The notes below the pieces were generated by a model. That model worked only from the letters and a program-made list of their open reading frames with translations, had not been told where the DNA came from and did not search any database. From contig NZ_JAINVU010000006.1 of NCBI RefSeq assembly GCF_019880555.1, positions 62,001 to 126,000 of the forward strand: a stretch of DNA of 64,000 bases. The letters are read 5' to 3'. Source of the stretch: Hephaestia mangrovi (GTDB lineage: Bacteria > Pseudomonadota > Alphaproteobacteria > Sphingomonadales > Sphingomonadaceae). Shown piece after piece: positions 8,130-17,687 of this stretch. Each line of letters begins with the position of its first letter. Position 1 is the first letter of the stretch. The position numbers were made by a program, and so were the translations under genes.

Positions 8130-8879
8130 ATGGCATCGCACGCCGAACCGCTGGACGATACCGTCGACGCCGTCCCGGAGGAGCGCTTCACGATCTTCCG
8201 CCACCGGCTGGCGACGCGGCTGTGGCATTGGCTCAACGCGCTGACGATCTTCATCATGATCGGCAGCGGGCTCGGCATCCTCAACGCGCATCCGCATCTT
8301 TACTGGGGGCAATATGGCGCGAATTTCGATTCGCCCTGGCTCAACCTGCCGCATTGGCCGGGCTGGCTGACGATTCCCGCCCATTACAATCTCGCCATCT
8401 CGCGGCGCTGGCACCTGTTCTTCGCGCTGGTGCTCGGCTTCGGGCTGCTGGCGTTCATGATCGCCAGCCTCGTCAACCGGCATTTCCAGCGCGATCTGCG
8501 CGTGCGGCGGCGAGAAGTTGCGCCGCGCAACCTTTGGGCCGACGTCAAGGCGCATCTCGCCTTCCGCTTCCACGATCCCGAACGTCCCGGCGCGTACAAC
8601 ACGCTGCAGAAGCTCAGCTACGTGGTCACCATCTTCGTGCTCATTCCGCTGATGCTCTTGACCGGCCTTGCCATGTCGCCGGCGATGGACGCGGCGTGGC
8701 CGTGGCTGCTGGTCGTTACCGGCGGGCGGCAATCGGCGCGCTCGCTGCATTTCATCGGCATGGCGCTGATCGTCGGGTTCATCATCGTCCATCTGGCGCT
8801 GGTGATCCTGGCCGATCCGATCAACGAGGTGAAATCGATGATTACCGGCTGGTGGGACGTGCCGGAGGAGCCGCGATGA
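8130..8879 (+). CDS. Membrane cytochrome b (b561/hydrogenase-type)
   Basis: 249 residues with about five membrane helices. Candidate heme ligands are histidines in RLATRLWHWLNALT (first helix), RRWHLFFALVLGFG and H-F-I-G-M-A-L-I-V-G-F-I-I-V-H near the end. This matches the di-heme cytochrome b561/Ni-Fe-hydrogenase cytochrome b superfamily, which passes electrons between quinones and a periplasmic partner. The start at 8130 has GAGGAG 7 bases upstream. The 4-base overlap (ATGA) with the molybdopterin oxidoreductase gene indicates a two-gene redox unit similar in logic to MsrPQ. Confidence 0.9.
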   Translation: MASHAEPLDDTVDAVPEERFTIFRHRLATRLWHWLNALTIFIMIGSGLGILNAHPHLYWGQYGANFDSPWLNLPHWPGWLTIPAHYNLAISRRWHLFFALVLGFGLLAFMIASLVNRHFQRDLRVRRREVAPRNLWADVKAHLAFRFHDPERPGAYNTLQKLSYVVTIFVLIPLMLLTGLAMSPAMDAAWPWLLVVTGGRQSARSLHFIGMALIVGFIIVHLALVILADPINEVKSMITGWWDVPEEPR

Positions 8880-9637
8880 GCCGGCTGATCACGCGCCGCC
8901 GGCTGGTCACCACCGGCGCGCTGGGGGCCGGGGCGCTGCTCTCCGGCTGCGACAAGGTCGTCCAGGTGCCGGCGGCGCGCCGCATCCTGTTCTCCGGCGA
9001 GGACATGCAGCGCGGGCTGCAGCGCGCGTTGATGAATCGCGATGCGCTGGCGCCCGAATATAGCACGGCTCAGATGTCGCCGGTGTTCCGGTCGAACGGC
9101 ACCGCCAATCCCGATACGCCGAGCTACAACGCGATGGTCGCCAACCGCTTCGCCGATTACCGGCTGGCGATCGGCGGCATGGTCGCGAAGCCCTTGTCGA
9201 TTCCGCTCGATCGGCTGCGGCGGCTGCCGGCGCGCACCCAGATCACCCGCCACGATTGCGTCGAGGGATGGAGCGCGATCGGCCAGTGGCATGGCCCGCT
9301 GCTCGGCACGTTGCTCAAGGCCGCGGGCATCCGCCGCGACGCGCGCTACGTGGTGTTCACCTGCGCCGATCGGATCGGCGGCACGCCCTATTACGAATCG
9401 ATCGACCTGATCGATGCCTTCCATCCGCAGACGATCCTGGCCTGGGCGATGAACGGCGCGCCGCTCACCGTCGCGCATGGCGCGCCGCTGCGGCTGCGGG
9501 TCGAACGGCAGCTCGGCTACAAGCAGGCCAAGTACGTCATGGCGATCGATGCGGTCGCCAGTCTCGCCGGAATCGGGCTCGGCAAGGGGGGCTATTGGGA
9601 GGATCGTGTAAATTATGACTGGTATGCTGGAATTTGA
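8876..9637 (+). CDS. Tat-exported molybdopterin-dependent oxidoreductase (sulfite oxidase-like fold)
   Basis: 253 residues. The twin-arginine signal TRRRLVTTGALGAGALLSGC ends in a lipobox-like LLSGC, so this may be a Tat-exported lipoprotein. The core has ITRHDCVEGWSAIGQWHG, whose cysteine is the expected Mo-pterin ligand in the sulfite oxidase/YedY superfamily, and YYESIDLIDAFHPQTILAWAMNG is also typical. Length is shorter than classical sulfite oxidases because the dimerisation domain is absent. Partner of the cytochrome b encoded just upstream; substrate unknown. Confidence 0.9.
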   Translation: MSRLITRRRLVTTGALGAGALLSGCDKVVQVPAARRILFSGEDMQRGLQRALMNRDALAPEYSTAQMSPVFRSNGTANPDTPSYNAMVANRFADYRLAIGGMVAKPLSIPLDRLRRLPARTQITRHDCVEGWSAIGQWHGPLLGTLLKAAGIRRDARYVVFTCADRIGGTPYYESIDLIDAFHPQTILAWAMNGAPLTVAHGAPLRLRVERQLGYKQAKYVMAIDAVASLAGIGLGKGGYWEDRVNYDWYAGI

Positions 9638-9654
9638 TAAGTAACTAGGCCGTC

Positions 9655-10923
9655 ATGGCTCTGATCGACATCTTCCTCACGCGCGGGATCAAGCGCGGCC
9701 AGATGACCGTCATCGACCACAAGGGGCAGGCCAAGGCCTACGGGTCGCCCGATCCCAGCCCCGATTTCCCGTCGGTGACGATCCGTATCCACGACAATCG
9801 CATGCTCGGCGAGATCATGCGCAATCCGGCGCTCAAGTTCGGCGAAGGCTATATGGACGGCCGGGTGACGGTCGAGGAAGGCGACATCTACGACGTCATC
9901 CGCCTCGCCAAGGCCAATTCGCCTTATGGCGGCGGCTCCGATTTTCTCGACGGCAGCGCGATCGCGCGCGGCGTCGGCGCGATCAAGCATCGTATCGATC
10001 GGGTCAACATGGCGCGCCGGTCGAAACGCAACGTCGCGCACCATTACGATCTTTCCGACCGGCTCTACGATCTGTTCCTCGATCGCGACCGCCAATATAG
10101 CTGCGCTTATTGGACCGATCCCGAGCACGAGACGCTCGATCAGGCGCAGCTCGACAAGAAGGCGCATATCGTTGCGAAGATGGCGCTCGAGCCAGGGATG
10201 CGGGTGCTCGACATCGGCTGCGGCTGGGGCGGGATGGCGCTCTACATCCACGAAAAAACCGGTGCCGAAGTGCTCGGCGTCACTCTGTCGGAGGAGCAGA
10301 TCAAGGTCTGCCGCCGCCGCGCCGAGGAAGCCGGCGTCGCCGACAAGGTCAAATTCGAGCTGATCGATTATCGCAGCGTGACGGGCACGTTCGATCGCAT
10401 CGTCTCGGTCGGCATGTTCGAGCATGTCGGCCCGCCGCAATACCGCACCTTCTTCCGCAAGTGCCGCGACCTGCTGGCGCCGAACGGCGTGATGCTGATC
10501 CACACCATCGGCCGCCAGGGCAAGCCCAGCGTCACCGACGACTGGACGACCAAATACATCTTCCCCGGCGGCTACAATCCGGCGCTGTCGGAGATCGCGC
10601 GCGGGTATGAAGGGCTCGGCATGCTGATGACCGATGTCGAGGTGCTGCGGCTGCATTACGCCCATACGCTCAAGAAATGGTACGAGCGCACGGTGGCGGC
10701 GAAGGAGGCGATCGTCGCGCTGTACGACGAGCGTTTCTATCGCATGTGGCAATTCTATCTCGCCGGGGCCGATGCCGCGTTCCGATACGGCGGGCTGGTC
10801 AATTACCAGCTCCAATTCGCTCGCGATCGCCACACGCTGCCGATCACGCGCGATTACATGATCGCGGCCGAGCGGGCGCTCGCCGCGCCGGCCGCCGAGA
10901 CGCGCGAGCATGCCGACGCCTGA
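9655..10923 (+). CDS. cfa: Cyclopropane-fatty-acyl-phospholipid synthase
   Basis: 422 residues. The catalytic domain begins with [20 protein letters not shown] and [20 protein letters not shown], continues with SAM motif [19 protein letters not shown], and has [18 protein letters not shown] and the late [12 protein letters not shown] block. All are diagnostic of cyclopropane fatty acid synthases, which add a methylene bridge from SAM to unsaturated acyl chains in membrane phospholipids. The N-terminal ~100 residues form the family's lipid-binding domain. Starts 17 bases after the oxidoreductase gene. Confidence 0.95.
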   Translation: MALIDIFLTRGIKRGQMTVIDHKGQAKAYGSPDPSPDFPSVTIRIHDNRMLGEIMRNPALKFGEGYMDGRVTVEEGDIYDVIRLAKANSPYGGGSDFLDGSAIARGVGAIKHRIDRVNMARRSKRNVAHHYDLSDRLYDLFLDRDRQYSCAYWTDPEHETLDQAQLDKKAHIVAKMALEPGMRVLDIGCGWGGMALYIHEKTGAEVLGVTLSEEQIKVCRRRAEEAGVADKVKFELIDYRSVTGTFDRIVSVGMFEHVGPPQYRTFFRKCRDLLAPNGVMLIHTIGRQGKPSVTDDWTTKYIFPGGYNPALSEIARGYEGLGMLMTDVEVLRLHYAHTLKKWYERTVAAKEAIVALYDERFYRMWQFYLAGADAAFRYGGLVNYQLQFARDRHTLPITRDYMIAAERALAAPAAETREHADA

Positions 10924-10970
10924 TCCGCATGGGGGTGACGGCCGCGCGGCGGTCGATTAAGGGCGCGGGC

Positions 10971-11867
10971 ATGACTCACGCCCCCGATCCCGCGATGCTT
11001 GCCAAGGCCGAGACGCTGACCGAGGCGCTGCCCTATCTGCAGCGCTATGCCGGCGCCACCTTCGTGGTCAAATATGGCGGCCATGCGATGGGCGATCCCG
11101 AGCTGGCGCGCGATTTCGCCGAGGATGTCGTGCTGCTGAAGGCGGTCGGCATCAACCCGGTGGTGGTGCATGGCGGTGGCCCGCAGATCGGCGCGATGCT
11201 CAAGAAGCTCGGTGTCGAATCGAGCTTTGTGGATGGCCTGCGCGTCACCGATGCGGAAACCGCGAAGATCGCCGAGATGGTCCTTTCCGGCGCGATCAAC
11301 AAGGAGATCGTCGGCTGGATCGGCGCCGCCGGCGGCCGCGCCGTCGGCATTTCGGGGAAGGACGGCGGGTTCGTCCGCGCGGCCAAGGTCAGCCGCACGA
11401 CGCGCGATCCCGATAGCAATATCGAGCGCGCGGTCGATCTCGGCTTTGTCGGCGAGCCCGAGGCGATCGATCGCACGGTGATCGACACCGTCTCGGCCTC
11501 GGGCATGATCCCGGTGATCGCCCCGATCGGGATCGGCGCCGACGGCCATACCTACAATATCAACGCCGATACGATGGCCGGCGCGATCGCCGGCGCGCTC
11601 GACGCCAAGCGGCTGTTCCTGCTGACCGACGTCGCCGGCGTGCTCGACAAGAGCGGCAATCTGCTGACCGATCTCGATGCCGCCGCCATCGCCGAGTTGC
11701 GCGCCGACGGCACGATCACCGGCGGCATGATCCCCAAGCTCGAGACCTGCATCGCCGCAGTCGAGGCCGGGGTGGAAGCGGCGGTGATCCTCGACGGCCG
11801 GGTGCCGCACGCGATGCTGCTCGAAATCTTCACCCGCCGCGGCGCGGGCACGCTGGTCGGGCGTTGA
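10971..11867 (+). CDS. argB: Acetylglutamate kinase
   Basis: 298 residues catalysing the second step of arginine biosynthesis (phosphorylation of N-acetylglutamate). Visible hallmarks are [10 protein letters not shown] near the N-terminus, [18 protein letters not shown], the [16 protein letters not shown] block and the nucleotide-binding [16 protein letters not shown] then [10 protein letters not shown]. The C-terminal [18 protein letters not shown] loop is also conserved. The ATG at 10971 gives the standard length; a long upstream extension in frame is rejected because it overlaps cfa. Confidence 0.97.
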   Translation: MTHAPDPAMLAKAETLTEALPYLQRYAGATFVVKYGGHAMGDPELARDFAEDVVLLKAVGINPVVVHGGGPQIGAMLKKLGVESSFVDGLRVTDAETAKIAEMVLSGAINKEIVGWIGAAGGRAVGISGKDGGFVRAAKVSRTTRDPDSNIERAVDLGFVGEPEAIDRTVIDTVSASGMIPVIAPIGIGADGHTYNINADTMAGAIAGALDAKRLFLLTDVAGVLDKSGNLLTDLDAAAIAELRADGTITGGMIPKLETCIAAVEAGVEAAVILDGRVPHAMLLEIFTRRGAGTLVGR

Positions 11868-11928
11868 GGCTGTCGTTCGCCGCCTTATTTCGCTAAAGCA
11901 CTATCGTTACGCCTCCGGGAGGACCCGC

Positions 11929-12231
11929 TTGCTCACCATCATCCAGATTCTTCAGGTGTTGCTCGACGTCGTGTGGTGGATCGTCATCGCCGATTTCGTG
12001 CTATCGATCCTGATCGCGTTCAATGTCGTCAACACCTACAACGGCTTCGTCCGCTCGCTCTATGACGGTATCCAGCGGCTGTGCCAGCCGATGTACCGGC
12101 CGATCCGCCGCATCCTGCCCAATACCGGTGCGATCGATTTCTCGCCCGCGGTGGTGCTGATCCTGATCGGGATCATCTCGATCGTGCTCAACCGCCTGGC
12201 GCTCAACATCGCCTATGGCATGCCGATGTGA
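11929..12231 (+). CDS. YggT family membrane protein (TTG start)
   Basis: 100 residues with two hydrophobic segments separated by [31 protein letters not shown]. The tyrosine/proline-rich P-M-Y-R-P-I-R-R and the [10 protein letters not shown] motif define the YggT family, implicated in membrane organisation or osmotic balance in other bacteria. A GGGAGGA lies 5-11 bases upstream of TTG 11929, making this non-ATG start convincing. Just upstream of folD with a 10-base gap; probably co-transcribed. Confidence 0.9.
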   Translation: MLTIIQILQVLLDVVWWIVIADFVLSILIAFNVVNTYNGFVRSLYDGIQRLCQPMYRPIRRILPNTGAIDFSPAVVLILIGIISIVLNRLALNIAYGMPM

Positions 12232-12241
12232 GGACGACGAG

Positions 12242-13117
12242 ATGACCGCGACGATCATCGACGGCAAGGCTTTCGCGCTCGGCCTGCGCGAGCGGGTGGC
12301 GGGCGAGGTGGCGCGCTTCACCGCGGCGATCGGCCGCAAGCCGGGGCTCGCGGTGGTGCTGGTCGGCGACGATCCGGCCTCGGCGGTCTATGTACGCTCG
12401 AAGCACAAGGCGACGGTTGCCGCGGGCATGGAGAGCTTCGAGCATCGCCTGCCCGCCGACACCAGCCAGGACGTGCTGCTCGCCCTGGTCGATCGCCTCA
12501 ACGCCGATGCGTCGGTCGACGGCATCCTGGTGCAATTGCCGCTGCCGCCGCAGATCGACGAGCGCGCGGTGATTACCCGGATCGATCCCGACAAGGATGT
12601 CGATGGCTTCCACCCGGTCAACGCCGGGCGGCTGGCGAGCGGGCTTGCCGGCTTCGTGCCGTGCACGCCGCTCGGCTGCCTGATGCTGCTCAAGGACCAG
12701 CGCGCCGATCTCGCCGGGCTCGACGCGGTGGTGGTCGGCCGCTCGAATATCGTCGGCAAGCCGATGGCGGCGCTGCTGCTCAAGGAAAGCTGCACCGTCA
12801 CCATCGCGCATTCGAAGACGCATGACCTGTCCAGCGTGGTGCGCCGCGCCGATATCGTCGTCGCCGCGGTCGGCCGGCCGCAGATGATCAAGGGTGATTG
12901 GATCAAGCCCGGCGCGCTGGTCATCGACGTCGGCATCAACCGTACCGAGGACGGGCTGGTCGGCGATGTCGATTTCGACAGCGCAGCATCGGTCGCAGGC
13001 GCGATCACGCCGGTGCCGGGCGGGGTCGGCCCGATGACGATCGCCTGCCTGATGCACAACACGCTCGTCTCCGCCGCGCGGGCCGAGGGCTTCGCGCTCG
13101 ACGAAGACGCCTTGTGA
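12242..13117 (+). CDS. folD: Bifunctional methylenetetrahydrofolate dehydrogenase/cyclohydrolase
   Basis: 291 residues. Substrate-binding segments [20 protein letters not shown] and [14 protein letters not shown] carry the expected Y-x-x-x-K and Q-L-P-L-P motifs. The NADP-binding region [18 protein letters not shown] and the C-terminal P-G-G-V-G-P-M-T block are diagnostic. FolD interconverts one-carbon folates in the cytosol, supplying formyl and methylene groups; glyA and folP also lie in this window. Overlaps marC by one base (TGATG). Confidence 0.97.
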   Translation: MTATIIDGKAFALGLRERVAGEVARFTAAIGRKPGLAVVLVGDDPASAVYVRSKHKATVAAGMESFEHRLPADTSQDVLLALVDRLNADASVDGILVQLPLPPQIDERAVITRIDPDKDVDGFHPVNAGRLASGLAGFVPCTPLGCLMLLKDQRADLAGLDAVVVGRSNIVGKPMAALLLKESCTVTIAHSKTHDLSSVVRRADIVVAAVGRPQMIKGDWIKPGALVIDVGINRTEDGLVGDVDFDSAASVAGAITPVPGGVGPMTIACLMHNTLVSAARAEGFALDEDAL

Positions 13118-13752
13118 TGCCGACGACCGGGCTCGCCGGGCTGTTCGTCTCGTCGCTGATCACCTTCTTCGTGGTGATCGATCCGCCGGGCTGCGCGCCG
13201 ATCTATGCCGGGCTCACCGCCGGGGTCGATCGCACGCACGTCCGCGCGATGGCGCTGCGCGCGGTGATGGTCGCCGCCGCGATCCTGCTCGTGTTCGCGC
13301 TGTTCGGGCAGGATATCCTCAGGGCGCTCGGCATCAGCCTCGACAGTTTCCGTATCTCGGGCGGGATCATGCTGTTCCTGATCGCGCTCGAAATGGTGTT
13401 CGAAAAGCGCACCCAGCGGCGCGAGGATCGCGCGCAGAAGATCATCGACACGCCCGAGGTGGAGGACGTGTCAATCTTCCCGATGGCGATGCCGATGATC
13501 GCCGGTCCGGGCTCGATCGCTTCGGTGATGCTGCTGATGTCACGCGGGCACGGGATCGAGCGCACGCTGGTGATCCTCGGCGCGATGGGGTCGATCCTGC
13601 TGCTCACGCTGGCGGCGCTGCTGCTCGCCGGGCCGCTGATGCGGATCATGGGCCAGAAGATCGAGGCGGTGATTACTCGGCTGCTCGGCGTGCTGCTCGC
13701 CGCGCTGGCCTCGCAATTCGTGATCGACGGCATTCGCGCCAGCCTGGGGTGA
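13117..13752 (+). CDS. MarC family membrane protein
   Basis: 211 residues with about six hydrophobic helices. The N-terminal SSLITFFVVIDPPGCAPIYAGL (an I-D-P-x-G motif), the RISGGIMLFLIALEMVF segment and PMAMPMIAGPGSIASVMLL match the MarC (UPF0056) family. Despite its name, MarC has no proven role in multiple antibiotic resistance; a transport role is suspected. Translation is probably coupled to folD through the one-base TGATG overlap. Confidence 0.92.
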   Translation: MPTTGLAGLFVSSLITFFVVIDPPGCAPIYAGLTAGVDRTHVRAMALRAVMVAAAILLVFALFGQDILRALGISLDSFRISGGIMLFLIALEMVFEKRTQRREDRAQKIIDTPEVEDVSIFPMAMPMIAGPGSIASVMLLMSRGHGIERTLVILGAMGSILLLTLAALLLAGPLMRIMGQKIEAVITRLLGVLLAALASQFVIDGIRASLG

Positions 13753-13785
13753 GCCGGCCAGTGCCGGACTTCGGCGCCAGACCCT

Positions 13786-14007
13786 TCAGAAAATCCCGCC
13801 GCCGAGCATCAGGCGGATCACGCCGATCACGATCACCAGGATGTTGAGGTTGCGGCCACTATTGTGTGACGAGAAGATGCCGAACACCAGCCCGACGACG
13901 GCGATCGGCACGACGATCCAGTTGAGCGCGCCGAGGAACGGGATGAAGGCGGGGATCGCGCAAAGCAACGCGAACAAGCCGATCAGGATCGAGATGATGT
14001 TGAACAT
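13786..14007 (-). CDS. Small membrane protein
   Basis: 73 residues, almost entirely hydrophobic: FNIISILIGLFALLCAIPAF, then LNWIVVPIAVVGLVFGIFSS and NILVIVIGVIRLMLGGGIF, i.e. two or three membrane helices joined by short polar turns (HNSGRN). The layout (FLGALNW, then GIFSSHNSG) recalls small membrane proteins common in sphingomonads and other bacteria. No function can be assigned. Convergent with marC, 33 bases apart, and divergent from the lipoprotein gene at 14155. Confidence 0.72.
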   Translation of the reverse strand: MFNIISILIGLFALLCAIPAFIPFLGALNWIVVPIAVVGLVFGIFSSHNSGRNLNILVIVIGVIRLMLGGGIF

Positions 14008-14154
14008 GCCGCCAACATGTGATCGCCATGGTTGTTGCGCAAGCGTTTCGTGCCGCGATGGGACATGGCGGCCGGCTCGGGCGATTTCATCGGAATCATT
14101 ATTGCTTTGTTGACGCTTTGCGCGAGATTCCCCCGTAACAAAGGGGAATTGCCG

Positions 14155-14865
14155 ATGTCGCTCCGCTACCATGTTCCGCTCGCCATCGCCGCCGCGGCGC
14201 TGCTCGCGGGCTGCCATTCGAACCGCAAGCAGGTCGATGCGCTCGACAACAGCCTGACTGCCAACGATCAGGATCCGGCGCTGGCCGGCGCGCTCAACGA
14301 TCAGATCATGGTCGATCCGGCGCTGACGCAGCAAGCCAACGGCGCCGCGGTGCGGCCGCCGGCCAAGCCCTATTCGGCGGAAGCTCCCGCGACGGCGGGT
14401 GCCGATCAGGCGAGCGGCCCGCTGCGCCACGCGCCCGCCGCGGGCAAGGATTGCCCCCAATGCGCCTCGCGCAAGGGCGCGCTGACGCTGGGCGAGCTTG
14501 CCAGCCGCCAGAAAGGCGAGGGCAATTGCTCGGCGGACGTCAAATATTCGGCCGGTTGGGTCAACCGGCTCGGCGATCTGCCGGTCTATCCCGGCGCCCA
14601 GGTCAGCGAAGCGGCGGGATCGAACAAGCCGGGCTGCGCGCTCCGCGTCGTCAGCTTCACCACCACCGCTGCGGCGGACCGGGTGATCGACTGGTATTAT
14701 ACCCAGGCGGTGAAGGCCGGCTATGACGGCGAGCAGCAGACCGATGGGCGCGAGCGCGTGCTCGGTGGCACGCGGGCAAAGGACGGTGGCGCCTATGTCG
14801 TGTTCGTCGATCCCGCCGATGGCGGCGGCAGCGCGGTCGATCTGGTCGTCAACAACGGAAAGTGA
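14155..14865 (+). CDS. Predicted lipoprotein
   Basis: 236 residues. The signal peptide ends in lipobox LLAGC at about residues 18-22, so the mature protein should be lipid-anchored. The mature part has an Asp/Asn/Ala-rich low-complexity region, a C-P-Q-C-A-S motif, and a C-terminal globular domain with W-V-N-R-L-G-D-L-P-V-Y-P-G-A-Q and D-R-V-I-D-W-Y-Y-T-Q-A-V-K-A-G-Y; the latter segment resembles domains found in periplasmic proteins of unknown function. An AAGGGGAA Shine-Dalgarno supports ATG 14155. Followed by a long palindromic repeat. Confidence 0.82.
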   Translation: MSLRYHVPLAIAAAALLAGCHSNRKQVDALDNSLTANDQDPALAGALNDQIMVDPALTQQANGAAVRPPAKPYSAEAPATAGADQASGPLRHAPAAGKDCPQCASRKGALTLGELASRQKGEGNCSADVKYSAGWVNRLGDLPVYPGAQVSEAAGSNKPGCALRVVSFTTTAAADRVIDWYYTQAVKAGYDGEQQTDGRERVLGGTRAKDGGAYVVFVDPADGGGSAVDLVVNNGK

Positions 14866-14875
14866 GTCGTTGCTG

Positions 14876-14956
14876 CGGCACCGGCCCGCTCCCCCACCCC
14901 ACCACCCAAGACATTATGCTGACTGGATGGTGGGGTGGGGGAGCGGGCCGGTGCCG
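14876..14956. repeat. Long palindromic element, copy 1
   Basis: Perfect 29-base inverted arms (14876-14904 and 14928-14956) flank a 23-base AT-rich loop. The arms contain CCGGCCCGCTCCCCCACCCC. Two further copies lie at 45838-45915 and 58003-58085. The loop carries CATTATGCTGA, the reverse complement of the copy-2 loop core. It sits between the lipoprotein gene and the pseudouridine synthase. Confidence 0.9.
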
Positions 14957-15007
14957 TTCAGACGAGATGTAGCGGCGAGCGGCCAATCGCGCTAACGCGG
15001 GCGGATC

Positions 15008-16114
15008 ATGCCCGCGCCTTCCGCCACTTCGCCCGAAATCCGCCAGTTCACCGTTGGCGAGGATGATGACGGCATCCGCCTCGATCGCTGGTTCAAGCGG
15101 CACATGGCGGAAACGACCTACACGATCGTCGCCAAATGGGCGCGCACCGGGCAATTGCGCGTCGATGGCAATCGCGCGACGCCGGGCGATCGTCTCGTCG
15201 CCGGGCAGGTGATCCGCGTCCCCCCGCTCGAACCGGTCAAGGACAAGCCGGCGCGGCCGAAGCGCGAGCGGCCGCCGCTCAGCCCCGATCAGGTCGATTA
15301 TGCCCGTGCGATGGTGATCCATCGCGATCCCCAGGCGATCGTCATCAACAAGCCGCCGGGGCTGGCGACGCAGGGCGGCACCAAGACCCACGATCATGTC
15401 GATGGGCTGCTCGATGCGCTGCAATTCGATGCCGAGGCGCGGCCGAAGCTGGTCCACCGGCTCGACAAGGATACGTCGGGGGCGCTGCTGCTGGCGCGCA
15501 CGGCGCGCGCCGCGGCATTCTTCGCCAAGAGCTTTTCGGGGCGGACGGCGCGGAAGGTCTATTGGGCCCTGGTCGTCGGCGTGCCGAGCATCGATGATGG
15601 CATGATCGATCTGCCGCTCGCCAAGCAGCCCGGCACCGGCGGCGAGAAGATGCACGTCGATGAGGAGAACGGCCAGCCCGCGCGCAGCCGCTATCGGGTG
15701 ATCGAGCGCGCCGGCAATCGCGCCGCCTGGGTCGAGCTGCAGCCGTTTACCGGGCGCACGCACCAGTTGCGCGCGCATATGGCGGCGATCGGCCACCCGA
15801 TCGTCGGCGACGGCAAATATGGCGGGCAGGCGGCGTTCCTCACTGGTGGGGTGAGCCGCAAGATGCACCTGCACGCGCGGCGCATCCGTATCGATCATCC
15901 CGATGGCGGCAAGCTCGACGTCTCGGCCGATCTGCCCGATCATTTTCGCGAGAGCATGGCGCTGCTCGGCTTCGATCCCGTGCTGGGTGATGCGATGCGG
16001 CTTGATGAAGACGCCCCGCCGCCGAGCCGCGCGACGCAGAAAGCGCGGGCGAAGGCGCATGCCAAGACGGTGCGCAAGGAACGCCGCGGCGAACGCGGCC
16101 GGCGGCGCGGCTGA
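15008..16114 (+). CDS. rluC: Ribosomal RNA pseudouridine synthase, RluA family (RluC-like)
   Basis: 368 residues. An N-terminal S4 RNA-binding domain (DDGIRLDRWFKRHM...WARTGQLRVDG, about residues 20-75) is followed by the catalytic domain with the RluA-family motif LVHRLDKDTSGALLLA, where the aspartate of HRLDKD is the nucleophile. FTGRTHQLRAHMAAIGHPIVGD is the usual second block. The S4 domain and length favour RluC, which modifies 23S rRNA, over RluA. The C-terminus is an unusually basic K/R/A-rich tail (about 45 residues). It overlaps the next gene by one base. Confidence 0.92.
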   Translation: MPAPSATSPEIRQFTVGEDDDGIRLDRWFKRHMAETTYTIVAKWARTGQLRVDGNRATPGDRLVAGQVIRVPPLEPVKDKPARPKRERPPLSPDQVDYARAMVIHRDPQAIVINKPPGLATQGGTKTHDHVDGLLDALQFDAEARPKLVHRLDKDTSGALLLARTARAAAFFAKSFSGRTARKVYWALVVGVPSIDDGMIDLPLAKQPGTGGEKMHVDEENGQPARSRYRVIERAGNRAAWVELQPFTGRTHQLRAHMAAIGHPIVGDGKYGGQAAFLTGGVSRKMHLHARRIRIDHPDGGKLDVSADLPDHFRESMALLGFDPVLGDAMRLDEDAPPPSRATQKARAKAHAKTVRKERRGERGRRRG

Positions 16115-16716
16115 TGCACCCCAATCAGGCCTTTCGCTGGGAAGACCGGGGGACGATGCGCCAGCTGGTGGCGGAAATCGGCTTCGGCGCGTTGTTCGCG
16201 GCGACGCCCGACGGGCCGCGCGTCGCGCATCTGCCGGCGGTGTGGGATGGCGAGGACCGGCTGCTGTTCCACCTCGCGCGCGGCAACGGCCTGACGCGGC
16301 ATCTCGCCGGCGCGACCGCGCTGTTCACCGTGCTCGGCCCCGATGGCTATGTCAGCCCGGATTGGTATGGGCTCGATCACAATCAGGTGCCGACCTGGAA
16401 TTATCTGGCGGTCGAGCTTGAAGGGCCGGTCGAGGCGCTCGATCGCGCCGGCCTGATCGCGCAGATCGACGCGCTGGCGGCGGCGCAGGAAGCGCGGCTC
16501 GCGCCGAAGCCGGCGTGGACACGCGACAAGATGGACGCCACGGCGCTCGATGCGCTGCTGCGCGGCATCACCGGGTTCGCGATGACGGTGCGGGCGTGGC
16601 GCGGCACCGCCAAGCTGGGCCAGAACAAGCCCGATGCCGCACGTCTCGCGGCGGCCGAGGCGATCGCGGCGGCGGGGCGGCCGGCGATCGCCGAATGGAT
16701 GAGGCAGGCGCGATGA
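16114..16716 (+). CDS. FMN-binding PaiB-type protein
   Basis: 200 residues with an FMN-binding split-barrel domain. Typical PaiB features are the N-terminal H-P-N-Q-A-F, the VAHLPAVWDG and LLFHLARGNGLTRHL segments, and Y-V-S-P-D-W-Y-G-L-D-H-N-Q-V-P-T-W-N-Y. The C-terminal I-T-G-F-A-M-T-V-R-A-W-R-G-T-A-K-L-G-Q-N-K is also diagnostic. In Bacillus PaiB was described as a negative regulator of sporulation genes; in proteobacteria the role is unclear. Tightly packed in a run of overlapping genes (rluC-like, paiB, small membrane protein, ATP12), which suggests one operon. Confidence 0.92.
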   Translation: MHPNQAFRWEDRGTMRQLVAEIGFGALFAATPDGPRVAHLPAVWDGEDRLLFHLARGNGLTRHLAGATALFTVLGPDGYVSPDWYGLDHNQVPTWNYLAVELEGPVEALDRAGLIAQIDALAAAQEARLAPKPAWTRDKMDATALDALLRGITGFAMTVRAWRGTAKLGQNKPDAARLAAAEAIAAAGRPAIAEWMRQAR

Positions 16717-16931
16717 GCGATCCCGACACCACCGCGCGTACCCGCTATTTCGCGCTCGTCGCAGTGCGGCTGATCGGCACCGCCGGCGCGGTGTTCGGGC
16801 TGGTCCTGCTCGCCCGCGCGACCGCGACGATCGACAAGCTGCTCGGCGCGGCGATCGTGCTGGCGGCGCTGGCGATGATCGCGATCGTGCCGCGCTCGCT
16901 CGCGCATCGCTGGCGGACGCCGCCCGAATGA
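16713..16931 (+). CDS. Small two-helix membrane protein
   Basis: 72 residues, with ATGA overlaps on both sides (with paiB and the ATP12 gene). Two hydrophobic segments (ALVAVRLIGTAGAVFGLVLL and LLGAAIVLAALAMIAIV) bracket a short polar loop, and the C-terminus is basic (RSLAHRWRTPPE). No recognisable domain. The tight overlaps make translation likely. In sphingomonads a similar small membrane protein precedes ATP12-like genes, but I cannot assign a function. Confidence 0.78.
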   Translation: MSDPDTTARTRYFALVAVRLIGTAGAVFGLVLLARATATIDKLLGAAIVLAALAMIAIVPRSLAHRWRTPPE

Positions 16932-17614
16932 AGCGCTTCTGGCAAGCGGTGACGATCGTCGATGGCGAGGTTCGCCTCGACGGGCGGCCGGTGCGCACGC
17001 CGGGCCGCGCGCCGCTGGTGCTGCCCAATGCGGGCCTGGCCGAGGCGGTGGCGGACGAATGGCGCGCGGTCGATGGCGAGATCGATCCGCGCGCGATGCC
17101 GATGACCGGGCTGGCCAATGCCGCGATCGATCGTATCGCGCCCGATCCCGCGGCGTTCGCGGCGGGCCTCGCCCGCTATGGCGAGAGCGATCTGCTCTAT
17201 TATCGTGCCGAGACGCCCGACGAACTGGTCGCTCGCCAGCGCGATGCCTGGGATCCGCTGCTCGATTGGGCGCGGCGCCGCTACGACGTGCATTTCGAGA
17301 TTGCCACCGGCGTCATCCACCGGCCGCAGCCCGAAGCGACCGTCGCGCGACTCGCCGAGGCGGTGGCGGCATGCACGCCGTTCGAGCTGGCCGGGCTGTC
17401 GCCGGTCGTCACCGTCACCGGCTCGCTGGTGGCGGCGCTGGCGCTCGGCGACGGCGCAGCCGATGCCGACTCGATCTGGCGCGCCGCGCGCATCGACGAG
17501 GACTGGCAGGCCGAGCAATGGGGCGAGGACGAACTCGCCGCCCGCGCGCGCGATGCCCATCGTGCCGATTTCGACGCGGGCGCGCGTTTCCTCGATCTTG
17601 CCGGGCAGGGTTGA
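16928..17614 (+). CDS. ATP12 family F1-ATPase assembly chaperone
   Basis: 228 residues. Hallmarks are MKRFWQAVTI, DGRPVRTPGRAPLVLPNAGLA, EAVADEWRAV with P-M-T-G-L-A-N-A-A-I-D-R, then DLLYYRAE and LVARQRDAWDPLLDWA. In mitochondria ATP12 binds the F1 alpha subunit during ATP synthase assembly; alphaproteobacterial homologues are thought to do the same or a related job. The protein is cytosolic and normal in length. Overlaps the upstream membrane protein by 4 bases. Confidence 0.94.
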   Translation: MKRFWQAVTIVDGEVRLDGRPVRTPGRAPLVLPNAGLAEAVADEWRAVDGEIDPRAMPMTGLANAAIDRIAPDPAAFAAGLARYGESDLLYYRAETPDELVARQRDAWDPLLDWARRRYDVHFEIATGVIHRPQPEATVARLAEAVAACTPFELAGLSPVVTVTGSLVAALALGDGAADADSIWRAARIDEDWQAEQWGEDELAARARDAHRADFDAGARFLDLAGQG

Positions 17615-17687
17615 TCTCCTGTGGCGTTCGCCGTCCGCCTCGCCTAAAGACGCGGCCATTCGTTCACTGTCGAAGGGCGCCGCCACG

